Assembly: GCA_040905665.1 (NCBI GenBank)
Contig: JBBDRD010000037.1
Span: 23,550-87,549, forward strand
DNA: 64,000 bases
Direction: 5' to 3'
From: DASVCN01 sp040905665
GTDB lineage: Bacteria > Deinococcota > Deinococci > Deinococcales > Trueperaceae
Part shown: in pieces, positions 58,003-64,000 of the stretch
How positions within the stretch are numbered: the first letter of the stretch is position 1
How the letters are laid out: every line of letters starts with the position of its first letter
Translations under genes and position numbers: made by a program
Notes under the pieces: model-generated
Told to the model about the DNA's origin: nothing
Database searches by the model: none
The model's input: the letters and a program-made list of their open reading frames with translations, nothing else

Positions 58003-58213
58003 CGGTCTGGTCTGGCCGCTGTAGTTCGATGGTCCGGTAAAAGTCCTCTTGGACATGCAAGCCTCCCTCGAGGACCCCTTCTGCGAAGTCGTGGTTTTCC
58101 CAAAATTCCATCTCCTCCTCCTCATTCAGCTCGGAGAAGTCTGGGATTTGATCCGCGGAGGTGAGAAGCAAGCGTTCACCTACCGGCTGCCTTGACCTTG
58201 ACAAACCACTCAC
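57989..58213 (-). CDS. CopG-type antitoxin
   Basis: A 74-residue protein with LLTSADQIPDFSELNEEEEM and EFWENHDF, the pattern of the CopG-like antitoxin family found with BrnT- or RelE-like toxins, where an IPxF segment is followed by a Glu-rich stretch and an FWxxHDF motif. The GTG at 58213 shares GTGA with the toxin stop, so translation is coupled with the toxin first and the antitoxin second, as in BrnTA. It should bind the toxin and the operon promoter. Confidence 0.75.
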   Translation of the reverse strand: MSGLSRSRQPVGERLLLTSADQIPDFSELNEEEEMEFWENHDFAEGVLEGGLHVQEDFYRTIELQRPDQTDEDA

Positions 58214-58482
58214 CTTCCCCGGTACCGCTTCTTATCGGCCTCGCTTGCGTCAAAAGCCGTGATTACCACGAATTCATCATAGACCTTTTCAAGCACTATT
58301 CGGAGAAACCTACTACCAATCGTCTTTCCAATAACGACGTATCGAACTTGCTTGTTCCTCCTACGGCGGTGCCTACGTATGTCGAGACTTGCATCCTCGA
58401 TGGCTTCACGTACCTCGTCTTCAGTGACGACATGCTTCTCGGCCAGCTTTTCGAGAGTATGAGGCTTGAAGACGAGTTTCAA
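58210..58482 (-). CDS. Putative toxin of the DUF4258/BrnT-like group
   Basis: A 90-residue basic protein: FKPHTLEKLAEKHVVTEDEV, a central RRHRRRRNKQVRYVVIGKTI and RIVLEKVYDEFVVITAFDAS at the end. It resembles small RelE-fold proteins of the DUF4258 or BrnT type, with an early HxxxKLxE helix followed by beta strands and a final TAFxAS motif. It overlaps the antitoxin gene by four bases. RNase activity is inferred from the fold and the partner only. Confidence 0.7.
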   Translation of the reverse strand: MKLVFKPHTLEKLAEKHVVTEDEVREAIEDASLDIRRHRRRRNKQVRYVVIGKTIGSRFLRIVLEKVYDEFVVITAFDASEADKKRYRGR

Positions 58483-58752
58483 ATGCGGTACCCATCTCCG
58501 GACCTGCGGCGTTAGCGTCCGTCAGAGGATTAACGAATACACCCAGACGATACAGCCTCCCAATTCTGCTGAGAGATATTGATTTATTCGTGCCTAAAGT
58601 AGATAGGCGACGGGCTGTATCAGGCATTAGTTTTGATGGGCTCGAATCCTCTCCTCTCCAAGGTTCGGTGCTTTGGAGGGGATTGCCTAGATACAACGCC
58701 CAACCGAAAACGACGGCAGGCCGCGCAGGAGCGGCGCGACAACGTGCTTGGC
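58483..58752. other. Intergenic region with two inverted-repeat structures
   Basis: GATACAGCC (58549-58557) and GGCTGTATC (58613-58621) are perfect 9-bp arms 55 nt apart in an AT-rich patch that should also hold the toxin promoter. A second hairpin, 58653-58663 with 58671-58681 (11 bp including two G-T pairs), lies after the nucleoside hydrolase stop and may end its transcript. No gene is supported. Confidence 0.45.
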
Positions 58753-59730
58753 TCAAACCCGGCGACCTTCACTTTCAATCCGGCTCCTGGTGCCAAACAC
58801 TTCGAGCAGCAGGGCGCCGATGCCCTGCGGGTCCTTCAATGAGGCGAAATCAACGTTGGGCTCGCGACCACTCCTTGCGTCCACGTCGATCACGGTACGT
58901 CCGACCGTCAGTTCTCCCTGGGTTTCGACGTCCACGAATACCCGCCTGGTCTCGAGCAGCGAGGGCAGGACAAGGGCCGCGACGGCGAACGGATCGTGTA
59001 CCGGGGCCGCCTGGGCATTCGCCATGTCGCTGCGATCCCGGTAGGCTTCGATCCGCTGCTCCACCAGCGCGGCGGTGACTCTGCCTGCCGGCGACGAGAG
59101 TGTACGAAGGGACCGGCAAAAGGCCAGATCGAGTGGCGCCTTGTGGGTTGTGTCGAGTGTGATGAACGTCGTCTTCTGTGTACTGGAGGCGAAGACGAGT
59201 TTGGCGGCTTCGGGATCTGCCCACATGTTGAACTCCGCCGAAGGCGTGACGTTGCCCACGGCGTGGCTCCCGCCCAGCACGACGAGGCGCCGGAGCCCTT
59301 CGAGCAGGCGTGGCTCCCGGATGAGTGCGGCTCCCAGGTTGGAGAGGGGCGCGGTGGTGACGAGGGTCAGTTCCCCAGGTGCAGCCGCCACGGCCTCGAT
59401 CAGGAAGTCGACCGCGTGCTGTGCTTGCACCTCGCGGCTAGCGGGCGGCAGGTCGAGTGGTTTCGCGTGAACGGCTCGCTCCGGCTTCTGTGCCCGGGGA
59501 ACAGGGAAGTCGGAACGAAGCAACGGCTTGGCCATGCCGCGGTAGACGGGTATGTCGATGCCAATGATGCCGACTACCCGAAGGGTGTTGTCCGTTGCGA
59601 CATCGACCGGGGCGTTGCCGTTGACCGTCGTTACAGCGATGAGTTCGAGGTCAGGGTGGAGCGCAGCGAGCATGATGGCTATGGCGTCGTCGGTGCCGGT
59701 ATCAACGTCGAGAATCAGCTTCTGAGCCAT
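58753..59730 (-). CDS. Inosine-uridine preferring nucleoside hydrolase family protein
   Basis: A 325-residue nucleoside N-ribohydrolase: it splits nucleosides into base and ribose. The calcium-binding N-terminus LDVDTGTDDAIAIMLA is diagnostic, followed by VTTVNGNAPVDVATDNTLRV, LVVLGGSHAVGNVTPSAEFN and VHDPFAVAALV, where Asp ligates the metal again. The usual GNxxxEFN motif has Ser-Ala before Glu, as common. It lies 138 nt after the IclR gene on the same strand and may belong with the divergent importer at 60731-63912, which could carry a nucleoside or its sugar. Confidence 0.9.
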   Translation of the reverse strand: MAQKLILDVDTGTDDAIAIMLAALHPDLELIAVTTVNGNAPVDVATDNTLRVVGIIGIDIPVYRGMAKPLLRSDFPVPRAQKPERAVHAKPLDLPPASREVQAQHAVDFLIEAVAAAPGELTLVTTAPLSNLGAALIREPRLLEGLRRLVVLGGSHAVGNVTPSAEFNMWADPEAAKLVFASSTQKTTFITLDTTHKAPLDLAFCRSLRTLSSPAGRVTAALVEQRIEAYRDRSDMANAQAAPVHDPFAVAALVLPSLLETRRVFVDVETQGELTVGRTVIDVDARSGREPNVDFASLKDPQGIGALLLEVFGTRSRIESEGRRV

Positions 59731-59793
59731 CTTCCTCCTAACGCTCCCCGCCCGTGGCGCGAACGTTTTGTGAGCTCGGGGGATAGTGCCGCG

Positions 59794-59810
59794 CTTCGTG
59801 GCTCACGAAG
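59794..59810. terminator. Short hairpin between the IclR and nucleoside hydrolase genes
   Basis: CTTCGTG and CACGAAG form a 7-bp stem with a 3-nt loop within the 138-nt gap. There is no T-run. It may modulate read-through from the IclR gene. Confidence 0.35.
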
Positions 59811-59868
59811 GGCAGACGAAGATCGTGCCTCGTGGCAAATCGGCGTCCGTCGGAGTACTCCAACGGCC

Positions 59869-60618
59869 TCACGTGAGATAAGCGGCGATGCGGGCCGCGC
59901 CCTTGCGTACCTCTTCGTGAAAGCCCGCCTCTTTTTTTTCATCGAGCCGGACGAGGTCACCCACGATCGAGACGGCTGCGACTGCCTCGCGGTTCGTCCC
60001 TAGGACCGGCGCCGCTATCGAATAGATTCCCTCCACGTAGCTTCCCTTCGAGGCGTAGGAGCCGTTCTGGCGAACCGAGCGCATCGCCTCCCGCAACTGC
60101 TCCTCGCTCGAGACAGTGGTGGAGGTGAACTCGGTAAGGCCCTCAGCGACTACCTGCGCAACGATTCCCTGGTGTGCGTAACTGAGCAGGCAAATGCCCA
60201 GCGCACCGGAGTGGAGCGGCAACCTCGCATCATGGGGCCAGGCCGCTTGCGGACCAAAGCGGGAGTCGCGGGAGTCGACGATGAGCCTCTCTGCACCAAA
60301 GCGAACTGCCAGTAGGGCGGTCTCACCCGTCGTCTCGCTCAAGTGGTCGAGCACCGGCGCCGCCGCGCGCAATAGTTGGTTGCCCCTGCTGGCACGGTGG
60401 CCGAGGTAGAGCAGCTTGGGCCCAAGCTCATACGCCTTGCCGGAAGTGCGTGAGAGGTAGCCTTTGCCCTCGAGCGCAGCCAGCAACCGATGAGTCTTGG
60501 TGGTGGTGGCGCCCAACAGGCGGGCGACTTCGGATAACGTCACGCCCTTGTAGTTGGCTATGAGATCGAGGAGCTCCAGGGCAGAGTCCACGGTTTGAGC
60601 GCCGGCGCGTCTTGACAT
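59869..60618 (-). CDS. IclR family transcriptional regulator
   Basis: A 249-residue regulator with an N-terminal winged helix (LSEVARLLGATTTKTHRLLA, about residues 28-47) and a C-terminal effector domain (TGETALLAVRFGAERLIVDS). It diverges from the sugar-type ABC importer gene at 60731; its start codon lies directly beside the -35 box of the importer promoter, and overlapping inverted repeats at 60651-60679 are candidate binding sites. A nucleoside-derived or ribose-like effector is possible because a nucleoside hydrolase gene follows. Confidence 0.88.
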   Translation of the reverse strand: MSRRAGAQTVDSALELLDLIANYKGVTLSEVARLLGATTTKTHRLLAALEGKGYLSRTSGKAYELGPKLLYLGHRASRGNQLLRAAAPVLDHLSETTGETALLAVRFGAERLIVDSRDSRFGPQAAWPHDARLPLHSGALGICLLSYAHQGIVAQVVAEGLTEFTSTTVSSEEQLREAMRSVRQNGSYASKGSYVEGIYSIAAPVLGTNREAVAAVSIVGDLVRLDEKKEAGFHEEVRKGAARIAAYLT

Positions 60619-60622
60619 AGCG

Positions 60623-60652
60623 TTGACATCTCCTTGCTAAGGTCTCTATAGT
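60623..60652 (+). promoter_or_regulatory. Sigma-70-type promoter of the sugar-type importer operon
   Basis: TTGACA (60623-60628) and TATAGT (60647-60652) are 18 bp apart. The start of transcription would be near 60659, inside the operator-like repeats. Confidence 0.7.
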
Positions 60653-60679
60653 GAATAGTACAACACATTCACGCTATTC
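60651..60679. promoter_or_regulatory. Overlapping inverted repeats at the importer promoter
   Basis: GTGAAT (60651-60656) pairs with ATTCAC (60667-60672), and GAATAG (60653-60658) pairs with CTATTC (60674-60679). They cover the predicted transcription start, so the adjacent IclR protein is the likely ligand-controlled repressor. Confidence 0.55.
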
Positions 60680-60730
60680 GGGAAAGGTACAAGCGAAATC
60701 CACTCGAGGAACTTTTTGGAGGTGGTCTAC

Positions 60731-61990
60731 ATGCCGAGGCTGTACGCACTTCTCACGCTGACCGTCACACTGCTGTTGGGGTACGGACTCGCCCAACAGA
60801 CAACGGTCGAGTACTGGCACATCAACTCCGCGACGTTCGGTGCTCAAGCCGTGGACGAAGCGATCGAAGCGTTCCACGCTGAGCATCCCGACATCCAGGT
60901 GGTCGAGCGCTTCCAGGAAGGCTCCTACGGTGGACTCCTCACCAACCTACAGGCGGCCATCGCCGGGGGCAACCCGCCAGCTATAGCGCAGATCGGCTAT
61001 AACTTCCGTAACTTCGCGATCGAGGAGCTTCCGCACGCCCCCATCGACCAGTTCTCCGGCCAGGAGGGCTATCAGGAGTACATCGACGGCTTCGTCGACG
61101 GAGTCCTGGGGCTGGGGCAGGACAGCGACGGCGCGCAACACGCGATACCGCTGGCGATCTCGATCCCGATGCTCTTCTATAACGCGGACGTCTTCGAGCA
61201 GGCCGGGCTCGACCCCAACGACCCACCCAGCACCTGGGCAGAGGTCAGGGAAGCCGCGAAGCAGATCACGGAGGCAACCGGGATCTATGGCATAGGCATT
61301 CAGATCTCCAACTCGAACAACTGGGTTCCGCAGAGCCTGATCGAGTCCAACGGGGGCGCCATTCAGGCCGAGAACGGCGAAATTGCCGTGGACAGCCCCG
61401 AGTCGATCGAAGCCTTCCAGTACTGGCAGGACCTCGCTCAGGTCGACCGGACCCTCCCCGTGGTCACCGACGCCGAGCAGGAGCAGGCGTTCCTCGCCGG
61501 GCAGTTGGCCATGTACGTGCGAACCTCCGCCTCGCTCGCGAACTACACCGAGCAGTCGAACTTCGACATGCGCACCGCGCCCTTCCCGACATGGGGCGAC
61601 AAACCGCGCCGGGTTGCCTCTGGCGGCAACGCCCTCTTCATCTTCGCGGATGATCCCGAGGTGCAGCGGGCCGCCTTCGAGTTCGTCAGGTTCCTCACGG
61701 GGGCCCAGGGCCAGACGATCTGGGTCCGAGACACCGGCTATCTTCCCGTTGCAGACGGAATCTCGGACGATCCCGAATATCTGGCGGACTTCTTCGCCGA
61801 CAACCCGCTCATCCAGCCGGCGCTCGACCAGTTGACGGACTCCGTCGCCTGGCAACCGCTTCCCGGTGACCGCGGCTTCGAAGCCGAGCAGGTGCTGATC
61901 AACGCCCGCCAGTCGATCCTCAACGGCGCACCGGTCGAGGAGACGCTCAGCAACGCCGCCTCGGAGATGACGCGGATCCTCGACCAGTAG
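60731..61990 (+). CDS. Sugar-type ABC substrate-binding protein (family 1)
   Basis: A 419-residue periplasmic binding protein with a Sec signal peptide (about residues 1-21, LTLTVTLLLGYGLAQQ) and no lipobox. The mature protein begins TTVEYWHINSATFGAQAVDE and includes FHAEHPDIQVVERFQEG, AISIPMLFYNADVFEQAGLD and PPSTWAEVREAAKQI, all standard family 1 features, as in glycerol 3-phosphate and oligosaccharide binders. The ATG at 60731 has GGAGGTG seven bases upstream. It is first gene of a three-gene operon under the IclR-linked promoter. Confidence 0.9.
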   Translation: MPRLYALLTLTVTLLLGYGLAQQTTVEYWHINSATFGAQAVDEAIEAFHAEHPDIQVVERFQEGSYGGLLTNLQAAIAGGNPPAIAQIGYNFRNFAIEELPHAPIDQFSGQEGYQEYIDGFVDGVLGLGQDSDGAQHAIPLAISIPMLFYNADVFEQAGLDPNDPPSTWAEVREAAKQITEATGIYGIGIQISNSNNWVPQSLIESNGGAIQAENGEIAVDSPESIEAFQYWQDLAQVDRTLPVVTDAEQEQAFLAGQLAMYVRTSASLANYTEQSNFDMRTAPFPTWGDKPRRVASGGNALFIFADDPEVQRAAFEFVRFLTGAQGQTIWVRDTGYLPVADGISDDPEYLADFFADNPLIQPALDQLTDSVAWQPLPGDRGFEAEQVLINARQSILNGAPVEETLSNAASEMTRILDQ

Positions 61991-62022
61991 ACGGATAGAG
62001 CAGAAAGCAGGCGTTAGGTCAG

Positions 62023-62967
62023 ATGTCGCAACAGGCTCAAACGGCGCGAAGCGTTAGCTCCACGCAAAAGCCCGCGCTCACCCTCAAGACTCGGGAGGCC
62101 CTCACCGGCCTCCTCCTTATTGCGCCCGCGCTCCTGGGCCTGGGTATCTTCGTCTACCGCCCGCTCGCCGACACGATCGGGCTCTCCTTCACGAACTGGA
62201 ACATGGTTCGAGCCGAAGCGGAGTTCCTGGGCGGCGCCAACTACCGGGAGATGGCCTCGAGCGACACCATCAGGACAGCTATAGGCAACACCGGGATCTA
62301 CATCCTGTGGCTGTTCGGCCTCATCATCATCTTCCCCCTGTTCGTTGGTGCCGGCTTCACCTATGTGAACAAGCACAGCCGCCGCTTCTTCACCGCCGTC
62401 ATCTTTTCGCCCATGGTGATCTCGCTGGGCATCGCGTCGGTGCTTTGGCTGTGGATCTACAATCCCATCAGCGGACTGCTGGGCTACGCTTGGCGCGAAC
62501 TGGGCATGCAACCGGTGAGCTGGCTCTCCAACCCCGGCACGGCGCTCGGCGCAATCGCGGTGATCGTCGCCTGGAAGGCGTTCGGCTACAACATGATGCT
62601 CTTCATCGCCGGCATGGGCACGATCCCACGCGAACTCATCGACGCCGCCCGAGTCGACGGCGCCGAGGGGCTTACCCTGTGGCGCCGCATCATCCTCCCC
62701 CTGCTGGCCCCCACGATCGTCTTCGTTCTCTTCGCCACCCTCACGATGGCGACCGAATACGTTTTCACCCCCATCCACGTCCTCACCGGCGGTGGCCCGG
62801 CAGACGCCAGCACGAACATCGTGTTCGAGGTATGGCGTCAGGCGTTCCGCTGGTTCCGCGTGGGATACTCATCGGCGATCGCCGTGACCGTGTTCCTGGC
62901 GTTCCTGTTCATCACCGTCGTGCAGATGCTCGGTTCCGAAAGGATCATCTCCTATGAAGAGCGGTGA
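62023..62967 (+). CDS. Sugar-type ABC permease, MalF/UgpA family
   Basis: A 314-residue inner-membrane permease with six helices: LLIAPALLGLGIFVYRPLAD, SFTNWNMVRAEAEFLGGANY, and the EAA loop ELIDAARVDGAEGLTLWRRI. The phrase VLTGGGPADASTNIVFEVWR near the C-terminus is usual for UgpA-like subunits. It follows the binding protein by 32 nt. It pairs with the MalG-type subunit at 63028. No ATPase gene is in reach. Confidence 0.9.
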   Translation: MSQQAQTARSVSSTQKPALTLKTREALTGLLLIAPALLGLGIFVYRPLADTIGLSFTNWNMVRAEAEFLGGANYREMASSDTIRTAIGNTGIYILWLFGLIIIFPLFVGAGFTYVNKHSRRFFTAVIFSPMVISLGIASVLWLWIYNPISGLLGYAWRELGMQPVSWLSNPGTALGAIAVIVAWKAFGYNMMLFIAGMGTIPRELIDAARVDGAEGLTLWRRIILPLLAPTIVFVLFATLTMATEYVFTPIHVLTGGGPADASTNIVFEVWRQAFRWFRVGYSSAIAVTVFLAFLFITVVQMLGSERIISYEER

Positions 62968-63027
62968 GCGATCTGGCGCCGTGTGGCGAGCTCCCGAAAG
63001 AACCGGCGTAGCCGGGAGGTTACGCCG

Positions 63028-63912
63028 ATGAGACGGGGACGGCCCACCAACCGGCCGGGCCAAACCGATTTCGCCGACTGGGGAATCAAGTCCTCGCTGC
63101 CTGTGCGAGTGAGCTGGCACGTACTGTTCATCGTGCTCACGGTAGTAGCGGTGCTCCCCGTCATCTGGATGCTCACGACGGCACTCAAGCCGTCCGCAGA
63201 GATCTTCAGCAGTGGCCTACGCCTCATCCCCGCGAACCCCACACTGGATCACTTCGTCCGTTTGTGGAACGAGTTCCCCATTCAGCGAATCCTGCTCAAT
63301 ACACTCATCGTCGCTGTGGGAATCACCTCTGCCCAACTCCTCACGAGCCTGCTTGCCGCCTACGGCTTCGCCCGCTTCCGCTTCCCGTTCCGCGAGGTGC
63401 TCTTCTACATCTGCCTAGGGACGATGTTCATACCCATCCAGGTGATCATGGTCTCGAATTACCTCCTGGTCTCCGACTGGGGTCTCCTCAACACCCATCT
63501 GGGCGTAATCCTGCCGCAGGTGGCAAACGGCTTCGGGATCTTCCTGCTGCGCCAACATTTGCGCGTCTTCCCCCAGGCGCTTCTCGATGCGGCCCGCATC
63601 GACGGGGCCAATGAGTTGACGACATTGTTCCGAGTGGTGCTGCCGGTAGTTCGCCCGGTCCTGGCCGCCCTCGCCGTCCTCTTTTTCATCAACAGCTGGA
63701 ATCAGTACGTGTGGCCGACGATCGTACTCTCCGACCCCGAGGCGATGACGCTGCCCATCTGGCTACGCCAGTTCATGAGCGCAGAGGCCGGCTCGAGCTG
63801 GGGCCTGCTCATGTCCGCCGCCTCCCTGGGGGTGCTCCCCACCCTGATCATCTACTTCTTCGCTCAGCGGCTGGTACTGGGATCCCTGGCTGGGGCGGGG
63901 CTCAAGGGCTGA
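63028..63912 (+). CDS. Sugar-type ABC permease, MalG/UgpE family
   Basis: A 294-residue inner-membrane permease with six helices: VLPVIWMLTTALKPSAEIFS, YGFARFRFPFREVLFYICLG and the EAA loop ALLDAARIDGANELTTLFRV, ending in QRLVLGSLAGAGLKG. The ATG at 63028 has GGAGG eight bases upstream and is preferred over the frame from 62983. It is the last gene of the operon within the window. Confidence 0.9.
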   Translation: MRRGRPTNRPGQTDFADWGIKSSLPVRVSWHVLFIVLTVVAVLPVIWMLTTALKPSAEIFSSGLRLIPANPTLDHFVRLWNEFPIQRILLNTLIVAVGITSAQLLTSLLAAYGFARFRFPFREVLFYICLGTMFIPIQVIMVSNYLLVSDWGLLNTHLGVILPQVANGFGIFLLRQHLRVFPQALLDAARIDGANELTTLFRVVLPVVRPVLAALAVLFFINSWNQYVWPTIVLSDPEAMTLPIWLRQFMSAEAGSSWGLLMSAASLGVLPTLIIYFFAQRLVLGSLAGAGLKG

Positions 63913-64000
63913 CTGATCTAGGTGGCCCGTTCTGCCGGCCGCGGTAGCTGTGGGCCGACACCACTGGGTCAACCGAAATCCGTTAGCCGAGGATCGACAT
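63913..64000. other. Window end, no gene seen
   Basis: The last 88 bases hold no open frame with family features on either strand. Confidence 0.4.

Noticed and set aside
3341..58600. Frequent CCTAA/TTAGG strings near gene ends as a DNA uptake or regulatory word
   Set aside because: A rough chance estimate for a GC-rich sequence of this length gives dozens of such 5-mers, so the impression is not evidence.
58636..58662. Possible tRNA 3' end (GCTCGAATCC followed by CCTCTCCA)
   Set aside because: No matching 5' acceptor strand or D/anticodon arms are present and the T-stem does not pair; the bases are better explained by the hairpin at 58653-58681.

Overview
The window is a GC-rich bacterial chromosome segment made mostly of catabolic operons. 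Each operon joins an importer, a few hydrolases, dehydratases or aldolases, and a local regulator (three IclR, one GntR, one LacI). I see no rRNA, tRNA, intact insertion sequence, prophage or CRISPR. A Deinococcota host of the Truepera kind is my best inference. All seven solute-binding proteins carry Sec signal peptides ending near Ala-Gln and lack a lipobox cysteine, which suits a periplasm in a diderm cell. Several genes have a -10 hexamer exactly 6 nt before the start codon, the arrangement of leaderless transcripts that are common in Deinococcus. No marker gene in the window proves the assignment.

Layout. 1-7.1 kb: start of a peptide-binding protein, an M42 aminopeptidase with a remarkable codon block, rfbB, a thioredoxin-like protein, aroC, a D-2-hydroxyacid dehydrogenase with a 40-residue coupled upstream gene, and a Na+/H+ antiporter. 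7.1-16.2 kb (minus strand): a ureide/hydantoin cluster with flavin reductase, IclR regulator, cyclic amidohydrolase, polar amino acid-type ABC importer, DapA-like aldolase, Asp/Glu/hydantoin racemase and M20 carbamoylase. Its gene borders carry several short tandem repeats. 16.2-24.5 kb: LysE remnant, membrane protein, RraA-like aldolase and PxpA facing a DctPQM TRAP transporter with a fused PxpBC, which suggests 5-oxoproline uptake and hydrolysis. 24.5-37.2 kb: epimerase, FAH-family hydrolase, IclR, creatininase-family hydrolase, peptide-type binding protein, a secreted protein of unknown function, a GSA-aminomutase-like PLP enzyme, M81 (MlrC) peptidase, two Dpp-type permeases and RidA.

37.4-49.6 kb: three enolase-superfamily enzymes, a second M81 protein, a second Dpp-type importer, a second creatininase-family protein, a GntR regulator with a perfect palindromic operator, and divergently KDPG aldolase and a KDG-type sugar kinase. 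This reads as a sugar-acid route ending in pyruvate and glyceraldehyde 3-phosphate. 49.8-51.6 kb: ZIP-like membrane protein, AbrB/MazF toxin-antitoxin pair and gene remnants. 51.6-57.2 kb: LacI-controlled maltooligosaccharide-type importer with a GH13 enzyme. 57.2-58.5 kb: nucleotidyltransferase and a second toxin-antitoxin pair. 58.7-64 kb: nucleoside hydrolase, IclR and a divergent sugar-type ABC importer.

Four ABC importers here have no ATPase gene in the window, so they probably share ATPases encoded elsewhere. Degraded copies of an antiporter and a nucleotidyltransferase, both also present intact in the window, show past local duplication and decay.
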